Source: Candidatus Omnitrophota bacterium
GTDB taxonomy: Bacteria; Omnitrophota; Koll11; Gygaellales; Profunditerraquicolaceae
Assembly: GCA_028717765.1 (NCBI GenBank)
Contig: JAQUNE010000028.1
Span: 1 to 12,933 of the forward strand
Direction of reading: 5' to 3'
Length of the DNA stretch: 12,933 nt
The position numbers and the translations under genes are program-made. Under the pieces are notes generated by a model. The model was not told the origin of the DNA, did no database searches, and saw only the letters and a program-made list of their open reading frames with translations. Position 1 is the first letter of the stretch, and each line of letters starts with the position of its first letter. This document shows positions 6,546 to 11,528 of this stretch, in pieces.

Positions 6546-6929
6546 ATGTTAAAAACAATTAATCGAGACGAGTTGGTAAGGATGATGCAATCAGCAGAGA
6601 GGTTTAGGCTGATAGACGTGCTTCCCAGGGAGAGTTTTGAAAAAGAACATATTAAAGGCGCAATTTCCTTGCCTTTGGCTGAGATCGAAAAAAAGGCCGG
6701 GAGGATCTTTAGAAAAGATGAAAAGATCGTCGTTTATTGCGCAAGTTTCGAATGCCATGCGAGCACAGAAGCCGGGGAAAAGTTCTTAGCTTTAGGATTT
6801 AAGAATACCTGGGATTACAAAGGAGGCCTGAAGGATTTTAAAGAAGGAAATTTGCCGTTACTTGAAGGGAGCCTGCATAAAAAAACAGCTCAGGCAGAAC
6901 AAATTTGCAGAAGCTGTGCTTGTGGATAA
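6546..6929 (+). CDS. Single-domain rhodanese with extra cysteines
   Basis: A 127-residue rhodanese-like sulfurtransferase. The fold markers are LIDVLPRESFEKEHIKGAISLPL (split over 22-44) and the active-site loop VYCASFECHAS with catalytic Cys65 and a second Cys70. The end YKGGLKDFKEGNLPL is typical. The C-terminus carries an added CRSCACG with three cysteines, outside the usual domain, which could bind metal or take part in thiol exchange. A perfect AAGGAGG ribosome site precedes the start. It follows the sigma factor by 55 bases and may belong to the same transcript. Likely roles are persulfide handling or repair of Fe-S and thiol damage; the substrate is unknown. Confidence 0.9.
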   Translation: MLKTINRDELVRMMQSAERFRLIDVLPRESFEKEHIKGAISLPLAEIEKKAGRIFRKDEKIVVYCASFECHASTEAGEKFLALGFKNTWDYKGGLKDFKEGNLPLLEGSLHKKTAQAEQICRSCACG

Positions 6930-6931
6930 AA

Positions 6932-6965
6932 ACACGTTGAATTTGGCACTGAAAACGTGTATATT
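6932..6965 (+). promoter_or_regulatory. Possible promoter of fprA overlapped by an inverted repeat
   Basis: TTGAAT (6937-6942), 17-bp spacer, TATATT (6960-6965). A perfect 7-bp inverted repeat, ACACGTT (6932-6938) and AACGTGT (6954-6960), has half-site centres 22 bp apart and touches both the -35 and -10 boxes. That arrangement fits a repressor site; it could also form a hairpin with a 15-base loop. No T-run follows, so it is not a terminator. Confidence 0.45.
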
Positions 6966-7001
6966 AATTTAGTACTTTTAAATCTTCAAGGGAGTCAGAA
7001 T

Positions 7002-8192
7002 ATGGGAAAAATCGAGGTAAAAAAGGATATTTATTGGGTGGGGGCTGTGGATTGGAATATGCGCAGTTTCCACGGCCACACCTATTCTACAAAAAGAGGA
7101 ACCACGTATAATGCTTATCTCATTATTGATGAAAAAGTCACTTTAGTTGATACGGTGCTGCCGGTTTTTAAAGATGAACTGGTGGCGAGGATCAAAGAAA
7201 TTATTCCTCTGGAGAAAATCGATTATATTATTGTCAATCATATTGAGACTGACCATTCAGGAGCTCTACCGGAAATCCTTAAGCTCTGTCCGAAGGCCAA
7301 ACTTTTTGGCACCGCCAAATGTAAAGAAGGCCTATTTAGGCACTATTATAGCAATTGGGAGTTTCAAGTAGTAAAAACCGGAGATAAAGTATCTTTAGGC
7401 AAAAGGACACTGGAATTTATTGAGGCACCGATGATCCATTGGCCGGATAGCATGTTTACTTATTGCCGCGAAGAGGAATTATTGTTGCCCAATGATGCCT
7501 TTGGGCAGCATTATGCCACCAGCGAGAGATTCGACGATGAAGCGGATGAATGTGCGTTAATGGATGAAGCGGCGAAGTATTTTGGGAACATTCTTTGGCC
7601 GTTGAGTGCAGTAATTTTGAGGAAAATCGAAGAAATTCAGAAAATGAATATCCCAATTAAAACCATTGCTCCTAGCCATGGGATTATCTGGCGCAAGGAT
7701 CCTTCTAAAATCATTCAGGCATATTTATCCTGGACGAAGAATGAAACTATTCCGAAAGTAGTATTAGTTTATGAAACCATGTGGGGCGCTACTGAAAAAA
7801 TGGCAAGAAGAATTGCCGATGGCCTTACTGATAGCGGTGTTACCGTGCGGTTATTTGATATTGCGCAATCTGACCGTACGGAAGTGGTGAAAGAGATGCT
7901 TCAGGCAAAAGGTTTTCTTATTGGTTCTTCCACACATGATAATCATATGTTGCCTTCGATTGCCGGATTTCTTGATTTTTTCAAAGGCCTATTGCCAAAG
8001 AATAGGCTTGCCGCGGGGTTTGGTTCTTATGGCTGGGCAGGAGGGGCAGTTACAGAAATCGAAAAAATTATTCAGGAAGCAGGGGTACAATTAGTGCAGC
8101 CTGGAATCGCGGTAAAATATGTTCCGGATAAAGATGAAATTAACTGTTGTTATGAATTTGGGAAGAATTTTGCGCAGAGAATAAGAAGTTAA
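7002..8192 (+). CDS. fprA: Flavodiiron protein (rubredoxin:oxygen/NO oxidoreductase)
   Basis: A 396-residue class A flavodiiron protein that reduces O2 to water and/or NO to N2O in the cytoplasm, taking electrons from rubredoxin. The metallo-beta-lactamase-like half (1-250) has all diiron ligands: His80, Glu82, Asp84 (NHIETDHSG), His146, Asp165 and His226 (PSHG). The flavodoxin half (252-394) has the FMN loop YETMWGATEKMA and GSYGWAGGAV. There is no fused rubredoxin or reductase module. ATG 7002 follows GGGAG (6990-6994); an in-frame ATG at 6957 lies inside the promoter-like region. A separate rubredoxin gene starts about 220 bases downstream. O2 versus NO preference cannot be decided from the sequence alone. 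Confidence 0.97.
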   Translation: MGKIEVKKDIYWVGAVDWNMRSFHGHTYSTKRGTTYNAYLIIDEKVTLVDTVLPVFKDELVARIKEIIPLEKIDYIIVNHIETDHSGALPEILKLCPKAKLFGTAKCKEGLFRHYYSNWEFQVVKTGDKVSLGKRTLEFIEAPMIHWPDSMFTYCREEELLLPNDAFGQHYATSERFDDEADECALMDEAAKYFGNILWPLSAVILRKIEEIQKMNIPIKTIAPSHGIIWRKDPSKIIQAYLSWTKNETIPKVVLVYETMWGATEKMARRIADGLTDSGVTVRLFDIAQSDRTEVVKEMLQAKGFLIGSSTHDNHMLPSIAGFLDFFKGLLPKNRLAAGFGSYGWAGGAVTEIEKIIQEAGVQLVQPGIAVKYVPDKDEINCCYEFGKNFAQRIRS

Positions 8193-8200
8193 TAGTATAG

Positions 8201-8255
8201 ACACCCCGCGCTTATGCGGATTTGCGCGGGTGCGCCCTTGTGGGCAGGGAGGTGT
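8201..8255 (+). repeat. Twin-hairpin intergenic repeat, copy 2
   Basis: Begins eight bases after the fprA stop. First hairpin: CACC-CGCGC (8202-8211, one bulged C) with GCGCGGGTG (8224-8232), 9 bp, 12-base loop. Second hairpin: GCCC (8234-8237), loop TTGT, GGGC (8242-8245). The ends ACACC (8201-8205) and GGTGT (8251-8255) could close both hairpins. The 3' end provides the GGGAGGTG ribosome site of the small ORF that follows. Its plan matches the copies at 1910 and 11450. Confidence 0.7.
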
Positions 8256-8258
8256 AAT

Positions 8259-8321
8259 ATGGGTTGCGGAGTATGCGGTGCAAAAAAGTCGAGGAAGAAA
8301 GCAAAGAAAAAGAAGAGATAG
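8259..8321 (+). CDS. Tiny ORF (20 aa) with CxxC and Lys/Arg-rich tail
   Basis: Twenty residues: the start MGCGVCGA gives a CxxC pair (Cys3, Cys6), and ten of the remaining twelve residues are Lys or Arg. The ATG has a strong GGGAGGTG site at 8247-8254, and an intrinsic terminator begins 12 bases after the stop. The CxVCG start resembles that of the 36-residue Cys-rich protein at 2063, which also precedes a terminator. It may be a small metal- or nucleic-acid-binding peptide, or a leader peptide that controls read-through into the rubredoxin operon. The ribosome site lies within a repeat element, so chance is also possible. Function unknown. Confidence 0.5.
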   Translation: MGCGVCGAKKSRKKAKKKKR

Positions 8322-8333
8322 TTTTTGATTTAA

Positions 8334-8374
8334 AGGGCAGGTATGGCCGGGATTTGCTCTATCTGCCCTGTTTT
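8334..8374 (+). terminator. Intrinsic terminator between fprA/small ORF and rubredoxin
   Basis: A 10-bp stem, AGGGCAGGTA (8334-8343) with TATCTGCCCT (8360-8369) including one G-T wobble, a 16-base loop, then GTTTTAATT. It ends the fprA transcript or acts as an attenuator ahead of rubredoxin, whose ribosome site begins about 20 bases later. Confidence 0.75.
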
Positions 8375-8409
8375 AATTAGACAATTTTAAAAAAGAGAGG
8401 ATTTTAGTG

Positions 8410-8568
8410 ATGGCAAAATATCGTTGCACGGTTTGCGGTTATATCTATGATCCGGCAGTTGGTGATTCGACACAGGGAGTAGCTCCGGGCACGGCTTTTG
8501 AAAGTTTACCGGATAGCTGGGTTTGTCCTGACTGCGGAGTTACCAAGGATATGTTCGAAAAAATTTAG
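8410..8568 (+). CDS. Rubredoxin
   Basis: A 52-residue one-iron electron carrier. The two knuckles are complete: [10 protein letters not shown] (Cys6, Cys9) and [11 protein letters not shown] (Cys39, Cys42), with the standard [11 protein letters not shown] segment between and the length usual for the family. The ATG at 8410 is preceded by AGAGAGG (8394-8400); an in-frame GTG sits immediately before it. It is the likely electron donor of the flavodiiron protein upstream and of the superoxide reductase and rubrerythrin-like proteins, all of which are known to use rubredoxin in anaerobes. It opens a run of close-set redox genes (rubredoxin, flavin-binding protein, rubrerythrin-like, glutaredoxin). 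Confidence 0.98.
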   Translation: MAKYRCTVCGYIYDPAVGDSTQGVAPGTAFESLPDSWVCPDCGVTKDMFEKI

Positions 8569-8588
8569 CCAATAAGGTGGGTAGATCA

Positions 8589-9053
8589 GTGAAAAGATTG
8601 CCTGAAGAAGCAGTAAATTTTTTTCAGAATCAGGGCTTTGTGATTGTAAATACGATTGATGCTAAAGGATATCCCCATAGTTCCTGTAAAGGCATAGTAA
8701 AGATAAGCCATACTGGCAAAGTTTATTTACTTGATCTTTATCGGGGTACAACTTACGAAAATCTTAAGAATAATCCACAAGTTAGCATTACTGCGGTGAA
8801 TGAGCACAAATTTCATGGATTTTGTTTAAAGGGAAAGGCAGTGATGCTGGCGGAAGAAAAATTTAATACCTCACTAAGTCGTGCCTGGGAAGAAAGAATT
8901 ACTACTAGGATCACTCAGCGGCTCTTGAAGAATGTGCGCGGTGAAGCAGGTATTGCGCATCACCCAGAAGCGCTCTTACCAAAACCGGAATATTTAATCG
9001 TGATGGATGTTGAAGAAATTGTTGACCTTACCCCCCAGCATTTGAAAAAATAG
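8589..9053 (+). CDS. Flavin-binding split-barrel protein (pyridoxamine phosphate oxidase-like)
   Basis: A 154-residue protein of the pyridoxamine 5'-phosphate oxidase-like, FMN-binding split-barrel superfamily. Typical features are the early strand GFVIVNTIDAKGYPHSS (16-32), the strand VYLLDLYRGTTYENLKNNP (45-63) and the GKAVML strand (82-87). The C-terminal end PEYLIVMDVEEIVDL also fits. Start: GTG 8589 has AAGGTGG (8575-8580) at the right distance; a GTG at 8577 overlaps that ribosome site and is less likely. Members reduce or bind flavins or other cofactors, and the substrate cannot be told here. It lies 20 bases after rubredoxin and nine before the rubrerythrin-like gene, so it probably serves the same electron-transfer set. 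Confidence 0.88.
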   Translation: MKRLPEEAVNFFQNQGFVIVNTIDAKGYPHSSCKGIVKISHTGKVYLLDLYRGTTYENLKNNPQVSITAVNEHKFHGFCLKGKAVMLAEEKFNTSLSRAWEERITTRITQRLLKNVRGEAGIAHHPEALLPKPEYLIVMDVEEIVDLTPQHLKK

Positions 9054-9062
9054 AGGTGTCAA

Positions 9063-9551
9063 ATGGGAAATATCTTTTCAGGTAGCGAGATAGTGGAAAT
9101 TGGTATTCAGATCGAAAAAAATGGCGGGGATTTTTATAATACCTTAGTATTGCAGACCAAGAATCCAGAAGCCCAAAAAATTTTCGAATTTTTAGCCGGA
9201 GAAGAAGAAAAACATATTAAAGTTTTTCAGGGGATTTTAGATTCTCTGGAAAAGTATGAGCCTGCGGAGTCTTACCCGGGTGAATATCTTGCTTACATGA
9301 ACGCCTTGGCCAGGGAGTATGTTTTTACACAAAAAGATAAAGGCAAGCAAATAGCGCAAAAAACCTCCGGTGATAAAGAAGCAACCGACCTGGGGATAGG
9401 TTTTGAAAAAGACTCGATTGTCTTTTACGAGGGAATGAAGAAATGCGTCCCGGATTTTGATTTAAAAGTACTGGATAGCCTGATTAATCAGGAACAGCAG
9501 CATTTAAGAATACTTGTTGAATTGAAAAATTCCCTAACAAAAGGAAAGTAA
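9063..9551 (+). CDS. Rubrerythrin-like diiron protein without rubredoxin domain
   Basis: A 162-residue four-helix ferritin-like protein of the rubrerythrin group, expected to reduce hydrogen peroxide in the cytoplasm. The diiron ligands are all in place: Glu18 in helix A, Glu48/His51 in EEEKH of helix B, Glu115 in helix C (GFEKDSIVFYEGM) and Glu144/His147 in EQQH of helix D. The C-terminal rubredoxin domain of classical rubrerythrin is missing, so electrons must come from another protein; a free rubredoxin is encoded 500 bases upstream. GAGGTG precedes the start. It could also act in iron handling, but the complete site favours peroxidase activity. Confidence 0.92.
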   Translation: MGNIFSGSEIVEIGIQIEKNGGDFYNTLVLQTKNPEAQKIFEFLAGEEEKHIKVFQGILDSLEKYEPAESYPGEYLAYMNALAREYVFTQKDKGKQIAQKTSGDKEATDLGIGFEKDSIVFYEGMKKCVPDFDLKVLDSLINQEQQHLRILVELKNSLTKGK

Positions 9552-9552
9552 G

Positions 9553-9789
9553 ATGGAAAAAAAAGTGAAGGTCTATAGTACCTCTACATGTCCTTATTGC
9601 ATCCGCGCTAAACAGTTCTTGAAAGATAATAATATTGTTTTTGAAGATGTGGATGTATCTGCTAATCAGGCAGCGGCAGAAGAGATGATTCAAAAATCAG
9701 GGCAGATGGGTGTACCGGTTTTGGATATCGGAGGCGAAATCATCATTGGTTTTGATAGGGAAAGAATAAAAACAGCGTTAGGAATATAA
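9553..9789 (+). CDS. Glutaredoxin-like protein (NrdH/YruB type)
   Basis: A 78-residue thioredoxin-fold thiol-disulfide carrier. The active site is STCPYC (Cys13, Cys16), the cis-proline loop is MGVPVLDIGG (52-61), and the end GFDRERIKTAL is typical of the glutaredoxin-like proteins that work with thioredoxin reductase rather than glutathione. AAAGGAAAG gives the ribosome site, and the start is one base after the previous stop, so the two genes are co-transcribed. A TrxB-like gene follows 70 bases later, beyond a hairpin. It is a likely reductant for Tpx or ribonucleotide reductase. Confidence 0.93.
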   Translation: MEKKVKVYSTSTCPYCIRAKQFLKDNNIVFEDVDVSANQAAAEEMIQKSGQMGVPVLDIGGEIIIGFDRERIKTALGI

Positions 9790-9791
9790 CA

Positions 9792-9849
9792 GGGACGTTC
9801 CCTCAGGTACCAGGCTTTAGAAGAGGGGTGGCACTTGGGGGAACGTCCC
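9792..9849 (+). repeat. Long hairpin, possible REP-like repeat
   Basis: GGGACGTTCCC (9792-9802) pairs perfectly with GGGAACGTCCC (9839-9849). The stem continues for six more pairs (two wobbles) to about 17 bp and, after an A/C mismatch, three more. The sequence begins two bases after the glutaredoxin stop and ends ten bases before the next ATG. No T-run follows. The GACGTTCC/GGAACGTC arms look like REP-type palindromes that are scattered in many genomes, but only one copy is in the window. It differs from the twin-hairpin repeats. Confidence 0.65.
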
Positions 9850-9859
9850 CCTTAAAGAT

Positions 9860-10768
9860 ATGTATGATTTGATCATTATTGGAGCTGGCCCTGCGGGGAT
9901 TACCGCCAGTGTTTACGCAGCGCGTAAAAAAATGAATGTCCTGGTAATCTCTAAAGACATCGGGGGACAGACTGCCTGGAGTGGGGATATCGAGAATTAT
10001 ACCGGTTATCAGTTTATTACCGGCCCTGATTTAGCGGCAAAATTTGAAGAGCACATGAAAAAATTTACTATGCAGTTAAAAGAAAACGAAGCAGTTACTG
10101 GTTTAAAGAAGGTTGGCGAAAAAATAGTGGTAGAAACCGATAAAGGTAATTATGAGGCAAAGACAGCAATTGTGGCTTCTGGTAAAAGGTCCAGAGAGCT
10201 TAATGTGCCCGGGGAAGAGAAATTTAAGAATAAGGGGCTAACCTATTGCGCCACTTGTGATGCGCCTTTATTCAATGGTAAAGAGGTCGCGGTTATTGGC
10301 GGAGGCAATTCCGCTTTGGACGCGGTAATCCAGTTAATGCGTATCGCAAAAAAGGTCTATTTAATTAATATCGCGGCCCAACTTACCGGGGATCCGATCA
10401 TGCAGGAACAGGTACTTTCTAGTAAAATCGTCACCGTCTTAAACAGTGTGCAGGTGAGCGAGATCATAGGAGATAAATTTGTTACGGGTATTAAAATAAA
10501 ACAAACGGGCAAAGAAGAAACGCTCTCGGTAAACGGGGTATTTGTAGAAATTGGATTATTGCCGAATTCTGGGCTTGCCCGGGAGTTAACGCAGAATGAG
10601 TTTGGGGAGATTATAGTGAATTCGCGCAATGAAACCAACATCCCTGGGATATTCGCTGCCGGAGATGTCACCAATGTCCCGGAAAAACAAATTGTGATTG
10701 CTGCAGGAGAAGGGTCTAAGGCCGCACTTGGTGCTTTTCGCTATCTTATCCAGCATAAATTCAGTTAA
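9860..10768 (+). CDS. trxB: Thioredoxin reductase-like / AhpF C-terminal-like flavoprotein
   Basis: A 302-residue FAD-dependent disulfide reductase of TrxB length. FAD motifs: GAGPAG (8-13) and GIFAAGDV (263-270); redox-active CATC (Cys130, Cys133); second nucleotide site GGGNSA (147-152). The NADPH signature HRRxxFRA after the second fold is absent; the region reads LINIAAQLTGDP. The part around 198-235 (EIIGDKFVTGIK, then GVFVEIGLLPNS) resembles the AhpF C-terminal half, which prefers NADH. So the donor is probably NADH or a ferredoxin-type carrier, not NADPH. No clear ribosome site is visible between the hairpin and the ATG. It likely reduces the glutaredoxin upstream; the polyferredoxin starts eight bases downstream. 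Confidence 0.92.
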   Translation: MYDLIIIGAGPAGITASVYAARKKMNVLVISKDIGGQTAWSGDIENYTGYQFITGPDLAAKFEEHMKKFTMQLKENEAVTGLKKVGEKIVVETDKGNYEAKTAIVASGKRSRELNVPGEEKFKNKGLTYCATCDAPLFNGKEVAVIGGGNSALDAVIQLMRIAKKVYLINIAAQLTGDPIMQEQVLSSKIVTVLNSVQVSEIIGDKFVTGIKIKQTGKEETLSVNGVFVEIGLLPNSGLARELTQNEFGEIIVNSRNETNIPGIFAAGDVTNVPEKQIVIAAGEGSKAALGAFRYLIQHKFS

Positions 10769-10776
10769 TCCCACGC

Positions 10777-11448
10777 ATGATAGAATATAATACAGCGCAA
10801 AAAAAGAGAAGGTTCCGTCAAATTGTGGCTACAGTTATTTTTGTACTAGCGTTAGGCGGCGGGTGGGTTTGGCCGCTCTTAGGTTATTTTATACCTTTCT
10901 GCATGTTTTTAGGGGTAGGGATAGGGATATTCCGCGGGAGAAAATGGTGCGATTGGTTTTGCCCAAGAGGCAGTTTTTTTGATTTGTTTTTAAAACCTCT
11001 TAGCCCGCAAAGTAAAATACCTGCAATTTTTAAAAACAATAAATTTAAAATCATAATACTTGCCTTACTAATGTTAATTTTAGTGAGTAATATCATCAGC
11101 CGTTGGCCAAGTCCTTATCTAGTCGGAAAATTTTTCGTGATTATGCTCTCTGTAACAACCGTTTTAGGAATAATTTTGGGCCTGATTTTTCATCAGCGTA
11201 GTTGGTGTTTTTTCTGCCCGGTCGGTTCTCTCGCCGGTTGGGTGGGGCACCGGCGCAATCAACTAAAAATTTCTCTTGAGCTCTGCAACGAATGCCAGCT
11301 TTGCTCGAAAGTTTGCCCGATGCAGATTTCGCCTGCAGAGCATAAAGCTAAGGAAAAGGAAAATATACAAGAAGATTCCTGTATAAAGTGCAATCTTTGT
11401 GTTAGAATTTGTTCAAACCAGGCACTTACCAGGCAACACCCGACTTAA
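10777..11448 (+). CDS. Membrane polyferredoxin (NapH/CcoG-like 4Fe-4S protein)
   Basis: A 223-residue inner-membrane protein with about four hydrophobic segments (16-31, 34-52, 91-108, 117-138) and a C-terminal soluble part with two [4Fe-4S] sites: Cys170, 173, 176, 180 (CNECQLCSKVC) and Cys202, 205, 208, 212 (CIKCNLCVRIC). Two membrane-proximal motifs, WCDWFCPRG (57-65) and WCFFCPVG (143-150), are typical of the NapH/NosR/CcoG-like group that moves electrons across or along the membrane. It starts eight bases after the TrxB-like stop with no obvious ribosome site, so translational coupling is likely. It may link a membrane electron pool to the disulfide reductase, but the partner is unknown. 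Confidence 0.9.
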   Translation: MIEYNTAQKKRRFRQIVATVIFVLALGGGWVWPLLGYFIPFCMFLGVGIGIFRGRKWCDWFCPRGSFFDLFLKPLSPQSKIPAIFKNNKFKIIILALLMLILVSNIISRWPSPYLVGKFFVIMLSVTTVLGIILGLIFHQRSWCFFCPVGSLAGWVGHRRNQLKISLELCNECQLCSKVCPMQISPAEHKAKEKENIQEDSCIKCNLCVRICSNQALTRQHPT

Positions 11449-11449
11449 G

Positions 11450-11508
11450 GCACTCCGCCATATCGGATTGGCGGGTGCGCCGCCTACTGCGGCGATAGGT
11501 CGGTGTAC
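11450..11508 (+). repeat. Twin-hairpin intergenic repeat, copy 3
   Basis: Begins two bases after the polyferredoxin stop. First hairpin: GCAC-CCGCCA (11450-11460, one bulged T) with TGGCGGGTGC (11469-11478), 10 bp, 8-base loop. Second hairpin: CGCCGC (11478-11483) with GCGGCG (11489-11494), 5-base loop. A GGTGTA end is shared with copy 2. Stem sequences differ from the other copies but pairing and bulge position are kept. No T-run follows. Confidence 0.7.
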
Positions 11509-11528
11509 ATTTCCATGTAAGGAATAAG

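Noticed and set aside
6957..7001. Longer N-terminus for the flavodiiron protein
   Set aside because: These codons lie in the promoter-like region; ATG 7002 has GGGAG at the right distance and gives the family-typical start.
10357..10674. Minus-strand open frame of 105 codons in the TrxB-like gene
   Set aside because: It is antisense to conserved reductase sequence and looks like a shadow frame.
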